A stretch of DNA of 64,000 nucleotides from Saturnia japonica (taxonomy: Eukaryota > Arthropoda > Insecta > Lepidoptera > Saturniidae): positions 15,748,001 through 15,812,000 of the forward strand of contig CM065323.1 in NCBI GenBank assembly GCA_033032175.1. Reading direction: 5' to 3'. Position numbers and translations under genes: made by a program. Under the pieces are notes generated by a model that was given only the letters and a program-made list of their open reading frames with translations, was not told the DNA's origin and searched no databases. Positions 46,801 to 55,589 of the stretch are shown here, in pieces (position 1 is the first letter of the stretch; each line of letters opens with the position of its first letter).

Positions 46801-49800
46801 GTTATGTCAAAATAAATAAATCATGCCTAACTAAAATCACTTACAAAATCCAATCATTATACAAACAGCAGAAACTCGAAATATTAACATGCTACGAGTA
46901 CAGCATAACATAGTTATAGGTTAATGCTAGATCAGAGTTGATGCTATGTACTGATGTAGTGGAAAACCGTAACATGCTAAACTTAGTAAGGAAGCTTAGC
47001 CGGAACCTTGAAATGATTAGCTAATGGTGGTAGGGCCATGCTATGATCAGGTTCCTTGTTGCTCATGGCTCTGAGTTAGAATTACCTACCTAAAAAATGA
47101 TGAATGTATGATAACATTATTTTTGATAACATAAAAGTGAAGATTTTAATTAAAGGCGTATTAACGAAATTTTGTTTTTTTTTCAGTTAAGATATTACTC
47201 GAACTGCCGAAAGTTCATCGAACTGATGACGGAAGCGAAGGAGCAAGCTCAACACGAAGAGTTTGCGAAATACGATGACCTGATACCGTACTTAAAGGAG
47301 CAGACTGGAAAAGACTTCTCAAAAGACCCATTGTCTTTCCAAACGTTATTCGATCTGTTCAGAAGCTTGGTAAGATTATTAATCATAATTTATTTCAAAG
47401 CTATACAATTACTGTTTGACGTGAAGATGGGTCAGTGGTAGCGTGTTCAGATATCGCATTAGTTGACGTAGGCTTGGAGCTTTCGGTGAAGACGAACATA
47501 TTAACGAAAATCTAAGATAGACGAGCAATACTTCTACTATTGAAAGTTTAACGCCAAGCATCTCTCAGTTTATTTATGCAGACATACTTGAGAGCCAGAC
47601 CCCCTCTAGGCTTAGCGTGTTGCTGTTTTCGGCTAAATAGTCACTTACCTCTGTACATGGAGACGTATATAGGTACATTACCTGACCCGCGTAACTTCGC
47701 CTGTGTTCACATAATGGAAGCTCTCAAAGGAATAATTTTTTCCCGTTTTTGCGACATTTTCAATGACGCTCCGCTTCTATTAGTCATAGCGTGGTTACAT
47801 AGCCTAGCCTTCCTAGATAAATGGGCTATCCTACATTAAAATAATTTTTTCCATTCGAACCAGTAGTTCCTAAGATTAGTGCGTTCAACCAAACAAACTC
47901 TTCAGCTTTATAATATTAGTATATAAGTATCTATACTAAGTCTAGATGAAATCGAATTAGTAAGAAGAAGTAAAACATGCCTGTAGGTTGATTCTCAAAA
48001 TGTATCAACGAATATTTTTAAATTCTCTTCCATTTATTAATTAGAATTAAATTGTTTACACTATCGGTCGAAGATGAAAGAAAAGATCATGAGGAAACCT
48101 GAACGCTCCCGAGAAATTCTCGTACAATCATGGAGTGGGAAAATACATGCTATAGATTTCTCGAAGTTTATAAAGGCATATAAACATAAACGTCGTACAC
48201 ATCTTTACGCCTTTAGCCTTTATGCCCTCCTTTATGCTCGGCATTTACGGTGTGCTAATATAATTTATTAATCCTAGAATCTAAAAATTGATAAACAAAA
48301 CAGCAAAAAGAGCTAACAGTCTGGAAATAATGATCACATTTACATAATTGAAGGTGAACATCCTTTCTTCGTTTCGTAAATGTTATACTAAACCAGTTTT
48401 GGATTTGCTATCATTATTTGTGTAATGAAAAGGATTATTATGTATAAACTGTTTATTAGTGAGAGACACTTAAAATATGTAGATATTTGAAGATTATCGA
48501 AAGGAAGCCAAGGTATTTAATTAATCCAGATATTAAGCTTTTGTAATGTCAGATTGGATTGTGATCTGGTGATGAAATTTAGGTCGTGAAAGGTTGAAAA
48601 ACTTATTACACCTTACCGATTTGATCGCCTGAATGACATACAAACTATATACCAAGTACCAATAAGTAATGGACACGAGAAAGAGGAAGCTAGTTTAGGA
48701 TCATGAATTATTTCGACATTAGATGGTTTTCTTCTTTAAAGTAAGAATAATTGATTATCAATTCTTATATCAGGTAGGGCTTGGCCTAGATATACCTGAG
48801 TGGGCAAAGCCTCTGCTGCCTCGGCTGGGAGAAGCAGCCAAACATGCTTACAATATGTACTTCAGAAGTGTCGAAATGAAAAGGATCGGTGGTGGTGAGT
48901 GCATTTTTAGATTTAATTAACTTCTGTGTTATTCCAATTAATTACTCTGAATATATGTCTGAATATATTCTGTCTGAACATATGTCTTAAATTGTTGTAT
49001 TGTAAATTGTTGTAATGTTCATATTTGGCTCTTTGGCTAATAAGTTTGCCGACCATTGGCCTAGACGAACGTTCCTCGATAAAATCTTTGATGTTCTGAA
49101 GAAAGGTCAGGTCAAGAACACTCTAAACCGACTAGCATGCGTCAAAAGATTGATGATAGTTGAAGATGCGAAAGATGTAAGCAAGGATCGTAGCAAGTGG
49201 AAGGACGTAGTCTCTGCCTAGCCCGTTGGGAAAGAGGCGTGATATATGTATGTAAGGAGCATAATACGTTAAAATGTTATTTGTACTATGTATTATTCCT
49301 ATTTGAAGACACATATTTAGATTTATAAAGTGCTAAAAAAAAAAAAAAATTATTATTCACAGGTGTTCTTCTAAACAAGTTCGTGAGCTTAGCTCAGGAT
49401 ATTATGACAGGAAAAGCAGTCGCTCCACGTCTGTATATGTTCTCCGCTCATGACTTCAACATCGGCTCGCTGATGGAAGTGGCCAATGTGAAGAACGAGA
49501 ACGGCATACCCGAGTATGGAGCGGTGTTCTCTCTTGAACTCTATCGCTCGAGGAGCACGGGTCTTTACAGTGTTTTGGTAAGTATCAGCTCTTATAAATT
49601 ATATCTACCTCTTGTTCTTTATTTTGGCAACCAATTTGGATCATTATAGCGCTTATCGATTGAGAAATCGTTTAAAATATTCGTGTGTCATATGTCTCTG
49701 TATAATGTCACCAATTTGTCTTTAATGGATAATTTGATGCCAACTCATTGAACTGTATAATCAAAAATTACTCTACTTTACCCATTTTTGGTTCTAAGGC

Positions 49801-50626
49801 TTAAATCTATAGAGCGTACTCAGTCTTATCTCAACCTTAGCTTAACTCTAGCTGAGGAAGTGTCTGGCAATTGTCAATTAACGTTTCGATACCGCGTCTG
49901 GACTGTTAAAATTCTTCAACTCAAACAAATAAATTAATCACGAATTATTTATAGAAAATTAAAAAGCTATTTTAAGTAAAGTTGCTTTAAAGTAAAAATG
50001 ACAGATTAATCGTACATAAAATAAAAAGATTAAAGTTTCAAACCTATAACGAGAAACAACTACAAACAACAGGAATAACAATACGCGTACCTAATAAATA
50101 CAGTCATTTCTATGTAGTGACCAATAAAAATCAAACAATACAGATAATTTAAAAAGTGTATAAAATCACTATTATGTCACTATTATGCTATATAATTTTA
50201 TTTTAGTCGTATAGTATCCAAGTTTTCCGTAATTTGTCGAATTCGATGACTTGAACTTTACTCAGGAAGAGCTGAGCTAATACTAAGCTTGCAACTGTAA
50301 ATTTAAATTTCGGAACTTAAGACTGAGTACGCTCTTTAGATTTCAGCCTAAGACAAACATGAAAGAGCCACTGCTACTGCAATTAACTCTTTCGGTGTCT
50401 TCTGTAGTTACCTTATCGTTTTTGATTGATTACAATTTCTATTTTAACTCGTTCACAGCCAGTCTACCTGTCTCAAGCTGGTGAATCAACAGCGCAAGTC
50501 TTGCGTATCAGCAGTTGCGAGGGAACTCCATACTGCGAATACAACAGGTTCTACGAACTGAGCAAGGACTTCTTGCTACCTGAAAGAGAATATTACCAGT
50601 TATGCAAAATCAATACTGAGCTATAG
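37777..50626 (+). CDS. Histidine acid phosphatase, plus-strand paralogue (complete)
   Basis: Seven coding exons: 37777-37887, 40072-40182, 43233-43490, 47187-47369, 48774-48894, 49363-49577, 50459-50626. They total 1167 nt, 388 residues plus TAG, with every junction GT..AG and in frame; this is a normal length for insect members of the branch-2 histidine phosphatases. Signal peptide at residues 1-19; nucleophile motif RHGERAP at 40-46 (His41); FIRSTDKERTK with Arg111 and Arg117; proton-donor motif SAHD, His291-Asp292. All key residues are present, so an active secreted or lysosomal phosphomonoesterase is expected. An acceptor lies 3 bp before the ATG, so at least one upstream non-coding exon exists. 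AATAAA follows the stop by 75 bp. Introns hold a jockey LINE, a LINE fragment and a MITE. Confidence 0.95.
37958..38176 (+). repeat. Dispersed repeat family C
   Basis: AATTTTTAACAAAAAAGAAA, GATGTATCTTCGAATTTGAAG, GACCACCCTTGAGATATCCC, AATCGGTTCATAAACATAG and TTGAAGTCGGGTAAC. It lies in intron 1, 70 bp after exon 1. Confidence 0.8.
38180..40070. other. Intron 1 remainder, no gene
   Basis: 38655-38720 has a box-B-like GGTTCAATCTC (SINE scrap). 39525-39990 resembles an RTE-type non-autonomous element (AGAACGAAAGTTTGTGTG, GATAATCTCTGAAACTAC, TCGATCGGCCAGGTC). The rest is AT-rich and unassigned. Confidence 0.4.
40072..40182 (+). CDS. Acid phosphatase (plus gene) exon 2, catalytic histidine exon
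   Basis: 111 nt from acceptor TATATTGTAG to donor GTAAGT, phase 0 both ends, residues 38-74: INRHGERAPDSDELSLSK then EQERIKNLTYIEGPEGLTN. RHGERAP holds the nucleophile His41 and the two arginines of the RHGxRxP phosphate pocket. Same length as exon 2 of the minus-strand gene. Confidence 0.95.
40734..41252 (+). mobile_element. Family A element in intron 2
   Basis: From ACCAGCTGTGCCCGCGGAAC to TTATTAATTGTATAG with all family landmarks; full length at about 519 bp and one of the best-preserved copies. Confidence 0.85.
41280..41660 (+). repeat. SINE/LINE 3' end fragment
   Basis: GGCAGAAGTATGTGTCCAGC and AGTGGGACAATTACAGGCTG, ending (ATT)n, is the 3' end of a common lepidopteran retroelement. 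AAGGAAACCTGAACG inside recurs at 48092 in intron 4. Confidence 0.55.
42236..42473 (-). mobile_element. Short non-autonomous element, reverse copy
   Basis: Reverse strand begins CTAGCTGGTACCCGCGACTT then CGTCTGCGTATTATTGG and ATATACACAGATAG. The same head is found at 54195 (plus strand), where it is nested in family B. It ends in the usual ACAAACAAACTTTACATTT. Confidence 0.65.
42995..43160 (-). mobile_element. tRNA-derived SINE family D, reverse copy
   Basis: Reverse strand: AACCGAGAGGTCTCGGGG, GTCGATTCCCGCCCATGAC (box B region), then TTTTGTGTGATGAGCATAA and TGGGTGTTAAATATTTATA. It abuts the acceptor side of exon 3 (about 70 bp away). Confidence 0.75.
43233..43490 (+). CDS. Acid phosphatase (plus gene) exon 3, substrate-arginine exon
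   Basis: 258 nt from acceptor AACTTTCAG to donor GTGAGT, phase 0 both ends, residues 75-160. VGKRRAYQIGKYMRQRYG is the helix after the nucleophile loop; DEIFIRSTDKERTKMTAQIA holds the conserved RST...R arginines; then AAAYPPKPEQQWDEG and WQPVPYTAVPLSEDY. Confidence 0.95.
43785..45921 (-). mobile_element. 5'-truncated jockey-like LINE in intron 3, with target duplications
   Basis: Element body is 43798-45908 on the reverse strand: most of the reverse-transcriptase ORF, a 3' UTR of about 505 bp and 29 A (T 43798-43826). The 13-bp direct repeat GGAAATTCGGCTC sits at 43785-43797 and 45909-45921, a perfect target-site duplication. It is antisense to the phosphatase gene that hosts it. Its 3' UTR is nearly identical to the copy at 11647-12260, so both came from one recent source. 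Confidence 0.93.
44332..45908 (-). CDS. Jockey-clade reverse transcriptase, N-terminally truncated
   Basis: The open frame runs 45960 to 44332 (542 codons), but codons 1-13 are flanking DNA and codons 14-17 are the target duplication, so element-encoded protein starts at 45908. Counting from 45960: LRKAPGPDGI (about 32-41), motif A FFDVAKAFDKVW (167-178), motif B SGVPQGSILAPSLFN (224-238), motif C YADD (255-258) with both catalytic aspartates, then a thumb region with KYLGVTLDSRL. The C-terminus is basic (RPRPRNHRSLRRGRA). No frameshift or stop. The endonuclease domain and gag-like ORF1 are missing, so the copy cannot move by itself. Confidence 0.92.
45962..47180. other. Intron 3 remainder, no gene
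   Basis: AT-rich. 46020-46240 (AAAGACAGAAAGAAAGAAAG then AACATTTATTTG) looks like the end of a non-autonomous element with a purine repeat. Nothing coding is seen before exon 4. Confidence 0.4.
47187..47369 (+). CDS. Acid phosphatase (plus gene) exon 4
   Basis: 183 nt from acceptor TTTTTTTTTCAG to donor GTAAGA, phase 0 both ends, residues 161-221: LRYYSNCRKFIELMTEAKEQ through FQTLFDLFRSL. A charged helical segment that aligns with exon 4 of the minus-strand gene; the NC cysteine is shared. Confidence 0.95.
47576..47935 (+). repeat. RTE-type LINE/SINE 3' tail in intron 4
   Basis: AGACCCCCTCTAGGCTTAGC, ACATGGAGACGTATATAGG, GTTACATAGCCTAGCCTTCC and the closing AAACTCTTCAGCTTTATAAT with ATTAGTATAT mark the 3' part of an RTE-type element. 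The 87-codon frame across it is not a host exon. Confidence 0.6.
48774..48894 (+). CDS. Acid phosphatase (plus gene) exon 5
   Basis: 121 nt from acceptor TTATATCAG to donor GTGAGT, phase 0 in and phase 1 out; residues 222-262: VGLGLDIPEWAKPLLPRLGE then AAKHAYNMYFRSVEMKRIGG and a split glycine codon. An alternative AG four bases on would break the frame. Confidence 0.94.
49056..49245 (+). pseudogene. LINE C-terminal fragment (RRTFLD family) in intron 5
   Basis: Reads PRRTFLDKIFDVLKKGQVKN, TLNRLACVKRLMIVEDAKDV, then KDRSKWKDVVSA, stop, PVGKEA. It is the C-terminal end of the LINE family also found at 17258 and 55590 (reverse). The stop replaces the tyrosine of the usual SAYP.GK end. Confidence 0.85.
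49363..49577 (+). CDS. Acid phosphatase (plus gene) exon 6, HD-motif exon
   Basis: 215 nt from acceptor TATTATTCACAG to donor GTAAGT, phase 1 in and phase 0 out. Encodes VLLNKFVSLAQDIMTGKAV, PRLYMFSAHDFNIGSLMEVA (His291-Asp292, proton donor) and GIPEYGAVFSLELYRSRSTG. Confidence 0.95.
49796..50350. mobile_element. MITE family F, copy 2, in intron 6
   Basis: Left end TTAAATCTATAGAGCGTACT with CAGTCTTA, right end the complement of TGAAATCTAAAGAGCGTACT with CAGTCTTA. The interior (TTTAAAGTAAAAATGACAG, GAGAAACAACTACAAACAAC) matches copy 1 at 5931-6411 closely. The two copies sit in introns of the two paralogues but in non-equivalent introns (1 and 6), so they are separate insertions. Confidence 0.85.
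50459..50626 (+). CDS. Acid phosphatase (plus gene) exon 7 and stop
   Basis: 168 nt from acceptor CGTTCACAG to TAG: PVYLSQAGESTAQVLRISSC then EGTPYCEYNRFYELSKDF and ending INTEL. The ISSCEG.PYC and CKI cysteines fit the C-terminal disulphides of secreted family members. The matching exon of the minus-strand gene lies outside the window. Confidence 0.95.
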   Translation, partial: PVYLSQAGESTAQVLRISSCEGTPYCEYNRFYELSKDFLLPEREYYQLCKINTEL

Positions 50627-50700
50627 ACACCGTTTTAGTATTAAGTGTATAACACAAGCGGTTTGAGTTTACGGTAGATACTTAAAGTGGGTTTAATAAG

Positions 50701-50706
50701 AATAAA
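50701..50706 (+). promoter_or_regulatory. Polyadenylation signal AATAAA
   Basis: Canonical hexamer 75 bp after the TAG of the plus-strand phosphatase, in GTTTAATAAGAATAAAAG. A family A insertion begins about 110 bp later, so the 3' UTR is short. Confidence 0.7.
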
Positions 50707-50813
50707 AGTTCATAATACTTCGACAACATCAACAGAATGATTAGCAGAAAACTAGTCAAGGATTATTCATTCCTGACAATTAGCGTAACATTCATTTCAA
50801 CCTTTGCCTTAGT

Positions 50814-51326
50814 CTATACAATTAATAAAATTGAAGTGTCTGTTTGTAATGTCAATATAATAGCTTTTACTACATGTATATGAAAGTATATACGACACCT
50901 ATAACAAAACACCCTTTTTTAATTTTTTGTCTGTCTGTTTGTTCCGGGTAATTTCCGAAACAGTTGGATCGATTTTGACGGAATTTTTACTAGTAGATAG
51001 CTGAGTTTATGGGGAGTAACTTAGGCTACTTTTATTTTAGAAAAATAATTAGGGTTTTCGGAACAAATAAAAAAATACGTCATGGTGAATCAATTCGGGC
51101 GCTTAAATGGTTTACGTTGAGTAAACCATAAAAGATATAGCATATTAATGTAGTACATAATTGTAGGCATTAAAAAGACCTACAAAAAAGTCCGGGAGAG
51201 TATACACCTATCTTTTAAGGAACACCCACAATAAGCATTTTTGTCTTTAAAATAGCCGGGAGCGGGGAAGCAAAATTGCGCGGGAATTCGGTAGTCCACG
51301 TGAGCGAAGCGACGGGCACAGCTAGT
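50814..51326 (-). mobile_element. Family A element, reverse full-length copy
   Basis: CTATACAATTAATAAAATTG at the tail end to GCGACGGGCACAGCTAG at the head end, about 513 bp, all landmarks present. Confidence 0.85.
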
Positions 51327-51741
51327 TATTCAATAAAACAGGTCATCGTAATCATTAGCTCCTATTATTAGACCTAATTTAAGATTTTTTTGGTTTACTT
51401 TATTAATCATTGCAAAGCAAATTCCGTACGCCTCAAACAGAAGTGGGCGTTGTTTTAAAAAAACTAGATTTAAATTTGAACAGAATTTGAACATTTTGAT
51501 TTCATCCCTATATGATGGGTTGATAATTGATACCTATTTGATACATTTGCAAAGCTACATTACCGTATTATGAAGTAGCCTTACCAACTTTGAATGTTAA
51601 AAAAATATTTATTTGAATTTGAATTTGAAAACGATATCGAATTTTCAAAAATAACTAATAGTTAGTTACCTACCTGATGGATTAATGAAAAAGTTCATGT
51701 TTTTATATAAATTTTGTACAGTGTCCGATATATGATTATAT

Positions 51742-51940
51742 TACAAGACAATTCCCTGGTGTATCTTCGAAGTTGATGATCCATTGCCAATGAAATTAAA
51801 AAGAAGGTACACCAACCCTTTCCAATGAAAAAAGAATAATCAAAGTCGGTTCATAAACAGAGAAGTTATGGCCGAACATCTATTAAAAAAAAACATTCGA
51901 ATGGAGTAACTTCAAGTGAAGTTGAGTGAGTTTGAAATCT
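51742..51940 (+). repeat. Dispersed repeat family C
   Basis: ATTACAAGACAATTCCCTGG joins the head directly to the GTGTATCTTCGAAGTTGATG block, so about 40 bp are deleted; then AAAGTCGGTTCATAAACAG, AAGTTATGGCCGAAC and AATGGAGTAACTTC. Confidence 0.75.
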
Positions 51941-52286
51941 GTTAAAAAAGAGTACAGTTTTAATCTAAAATACAATTACGTACCTACCTATTTACAAAAC
52001 AGAAATGAAAAGGTTCAATATATTTAAACAGCTATTAATATAGTAAATCATATAAGATTTCGTTACAGTTACCTTTTATATTTAAATGTTAAAATAAATA
52101 AACCTAACTAACGACTAGTCTGTGATATTACGACGAATTGACTTAAAAAGTTGTATCGGTTAAAGCGACATACTTAATTGTAAATTAAAATAAATATTGT
52201 ATATAAAAATACTGTGTTTTATTTAGCATTAATTTAATTTTATGCAAAAACGAAAAACATAATAAGATGTATAATTTTAATAGACA

Positions 52287-52546
52287 AGACAATTTTTAAC
52301 AAATAAGAAAACCAACTTCAATGATTTTGAAGGGTTCCCCCCGGGTGTATCTTCGAAGTTGAAGGTCCAATCCCAATGAAATTAAAATGGGGTCATCCTT
52401 AAGATTATCTCCTCTTTCCAACAAAAAAAAAAAAAAATCATTTAATACAGTTCATAAAAAAGAAGTTATGACTGAAAATCCATTTAAAAAATATGCATTT
52501 AAATAGAGAACCCTCCTCAATTTTTTAAGTCGGTTAAAAATAGAAT
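52287..52546 (+). repeat. Dispersed repeat family C
   Basis: AAGACAATTTTTAACAAATA, GGGTTCCCCCCGGGTGTATC, TTCGAAGTTGAAGGTCC, AAGAAGTTATGACTG and TTTTTAAGTCGGTTAAAAAT. Full length. Confidence 0.8.
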
Positions 52547-52689
52547 ACAAAAGATTTTAGAAAGAAATACCTAATTGAAAACAACGGTACCTTTCTGCTT
52601 ACTCGGATAATAACATAATTTCGTTATAAATTATAGAAAATGCATAAAAAATATGTCTACTTATACATAACATACATAAAACATACCTT

Positions 52690-52790
52690 CACGCTTTTAT
52701 CCCCGAAGGGTTAGGCAGAGATGTTACAAACGTACACCCACAGTTCGCCGTGTATGTTTTTTAGGTCCCATAAAACACATACATATATGT
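52690..52790 (+). repeat. SINE-like repeat fragment
   Basis: CACGCTTTTATCCCCGAAGG, GTTAGGCAGAGATG and CACCCACAGTTCGCCGTG with TATGTTTTTTAGGTCCCAT is a common lepidopteran dispersed repeat. An inverted piece lies at 28261-28320. Confidence 0.65.
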
Positions 52791-53366
52791 GTTTCAATTT
52801 ATTTCAAACCTCATTTTGCTGAATAAGTTTTTTCGAGCTCTTTAATCAGCAAATTAATAGGTTCTTTCACAAAACTGATCATCGTTTAGACGGATCACAC
52901 AGAACTATCAATCAAAACACATTCCACACAGCTTGGTTTGGTGTTTTGATATTTTACTGCGTATTTTTTCGCATAAATTTTATTTAGGTACTATGAGGCG
53001 ATCTAATAGAGGGCTTCCTATTCTGTTTCTATCTAGTAAGATATGTAAATCTTCATTATATGTTGTGTTACTTTTTTTATTTACTCCCTACGAAGTTAAA
53101 CCGTAAGGAGGCAAAACGGTTTTTTAAGTACAGCCATTAAAAAAAATACATTTAATTTTATATTTTAATTCTCATTTAAAACCATTGATTATGAAATATA
53201 GGATCTTATTTATACGAAAATATCGATCTTAGATATAATTCTAGGGTTCTACGACTCAAAAATAAACTTTAAAGGTAGAGATTTACGCTATACGCAGATA
53301 AAATCACTGCAATATGCTAGTAAATACATAATGTATACAGATATGATTGTATATCTTTAAATTAAT

Positions 53367-53712
53367 ACGTGAAGCAAAAACTATCAGTACCATTTTAAGC
53401 GTATTGCGTGCACGGAAGATTGTGAGATTTGGCTTAGTTATAGGTTATATGGAGAAGGAGTGCATAAAGCTAAAATTTATCTATAATATCTGTTACTAAT
53501 ATATTAAATTAAATAAATTAATACAGCGAATGCTAACCCGACAAGTCCATTGAACTAAGACCCCCCAAAATATTGACATTGTCACTCAACGAAAAGTGAC
53601 AGCAAGTGATGTAGATAATGCTCATTGTTTATGAATACTGTAAATGTCAAACAGAAAACAGTTTATGATCAAAAAGTCGCTGGTCGAATTAGTTTTTTTG
53701 GGCGATCGCTAG
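53367..53712 (+). mobile_element. Family B element
   Basis: ACGTGAAGCAAAAAC to GGGCGATCGCTAG with GGAGAAGGAGTGC, CGAAAAGTGACAGCAAG and CAAACAGAAAACAG. Confidence 0.8.
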
Positions 53713-53803
53713 TGTATTTATATATATATATATTACAATCACATCTGCCGAGTTTATTTATAGTGGTAAATAAACTTGAGAATAAAATTTATACGAAAAT
53801 ATC

Positions 53804-53974
53804 ATGTCCAAAAACAATTCTAGGGTATACCTAACGGGTGACAATTTTGATAAGGGTACCTCTGCATTATCTTCAGGTATTTTGTCTAAAGGCGTTGATG
53901 GTACCCTTCTCAGGCTTTTCGAATCATATGTGACAGAAGTGGACGGAACTGACGTGTACAAATTTTTACTTTAA
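53804..53974 (+). CDS. Small open frame, unidentified
   Basis: ATG to TAA, 56 residues: MSKNNSRVYLTGDNFDKGTS, then ALSSGILSKGVDGTLLRLFE and SYVTEVDGTDVYKFLL. Composition is more protein-like than neighbouring AT-rich frames, with no low-complexity bias. No homology is recognised. It lies between two family B copies, so it may belong to a mobile element or be a relic exon. Confidence 0.25.
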   Translation: MSKNNSRVYLTGDNFDKGTSALSSGILSKGVDGTLLRLFESYVTEVDGTDVYKFLL

Positions 53975-54118
53975 GGACTGTATATTTCCATACAGTTGTG
54001 TATGTAGCTTCTCCTTCGAATTGTTTAAACAACAAAAACACTTTTTCTCTAATGACTGCAGTAAAATTAGTCACTAAGCAAGTCCATGGTCTGTATAAAT
54101 ACCACGTTAGGTGTATTA

Positions 54119-54477
54119 ATGTCAATATTTTGGTGGGTCTAAGTTTAATGACACTGATCATGTTAGGATTCGCAGTATTAATTTATTTTATTTAATACTA
54201 GGTGTTACCCGCGACTTCGTCTGCGTATTATTGGATATACACAGACTGATCTCGGAAAACGATAAACCAAAAAATCGCCGTTTTTGGGTGATTGAGTAAC
54301 AAACATCCAAACATCTAAACATACACACTTTCACATTTATTATATTAGTAACGGATATTATAGATAAATTTTAGCTTTCTTCACTCCTTCTCCATATAAA
54401 CTTTAACCATGCCACATCTCACATTCTTTCGTGCACGGAATACGCTTAAAATGGGATGTAAAGTTTTTGCTTCACGT
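54119..54477 (-). mobile_element. Family B element, reverse copy with nested insertion
   Basis: AATGTCAATATTTTGGTGGG, GATTCGCAGTATTAATTTAT, then after a 150-bp insertion TTAGTAACGGATATTATAG, CACTCCTTCTCCATATAAAC and TTTTTGCTTCACGT. The tail part beyond the CATTGTTTAGG region is missing. Confidence 0.75.
54195..54346 (+). mobile_element. Short non-autonomous element nested in family B
   Basis: TACTAGGTGTTACCCGCGAC with TTCGTCTGCGTATTATTGG to ACACACTTTCACATTTATTA. The family B copies at 19.6 and 22.8 kb read straight across this point, which dates this insertion after family B. Confidence 0.75.
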
Positions 54478-54502
54478 AAGTATTAATATAATGATTACAA
54501 TT

Positions 54503-54660
54503 GGCGCAGTGGTAGTAAACCCTCTTATTGAGCCGAAAGATCGCGGGTTCGATCCCTGCATACGACTGACATTTGTGTGTTGAGGATAACTGTCAGTTGT
54601 ATATCTGGGTGTTAAATATCTATAAATATGTTTGGAGTTTACAATAAAACTACATCAGTA
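54503..54660 (+). mobile_element. tRNA-derived SINE family D, copy 3
   Basis: TTGGCGCAGTGGTAGTAAAC (box A), GCGGGTTCGATCCCTGC (box B, T-arm), then TTTGTGTGTTGAGGATAAC and CTGGGTGTTAAATATC. The 5' end of the tRNA-like head is missing. Confidence 0.8.
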
Positions 54661-55589
54661 GGGCCAAAATGTTTACTTGTTAAAATAGTTCGGTTCTTAG
54701 ATACGTGTACAAACTATTGTTTATTAGAAATTATTTGATGTTTGTCAATTCTTCTTCTTCTTCCTAACTTGGCAACCGGTCTTCTTTAATGAAGACCATT
54801 ACTGCCATTATCGAGTGAATTATATTGTCAAATGTTATGACGATTCAGTATCCTAACAAGATGGTGGCTCCCTTGTTAGAACTTTCTAAAAATTTTTGTG
54901 GGATCTCAGAATGAATGTTTTCAGCTTATCTTTATAATCCACTTCACTTATGCACAAAAACCAAACTATATCACGCAAAACGCTACTAATATTACGTAAT
55001 ATATGGTGAAAAACCTAAGATAATGAACTAAAAATAAAAACCATAACATGTTACTTCAAGATCCCGCTAAAAACCGATGTTTGTCAACTCTTCAGTTTTT
55101 AAGTTTTCAAAAGATGCGTTCCATTGAGGACGTTCTACAGAGGAAACGCTACACATGTATAGTAGCCGCGCTAGTTCTTCTTCTTGGTTTGGTGGCGCAA
55201 AAAGGTCAAAAAACATATGCCAGTGTCAATGTTTTTAAACCTTCATAAAAATTTTCTATATTACAAAGTGGGGTCTTCTGACAAGATTGTGTCTTTCTTG
55301 TCAGAACTATCTAGGGAGTTTTTGTGACTTAGGTACCAAAATGCATGTTTTCTACTTCTTCTTCGAATGAACAAGACGCTCCCATCGGTGCTTCCTCATC
55401 CTGATGCAGTTCTGGTAATCGGTTTTTGGTTTTTGGAATGGAAGGGCAATGAGTTCTGTAGTGACGGTGCTGCCCACACTTCTACACCCGATATGCTATA
55501 TGACATGATGATATGCTTCATTACACCCATGATGTCACTCATCCCTGTTCAGAGTTCAAGTCATCTAAGTCTGACCTCTATGTGTTACA

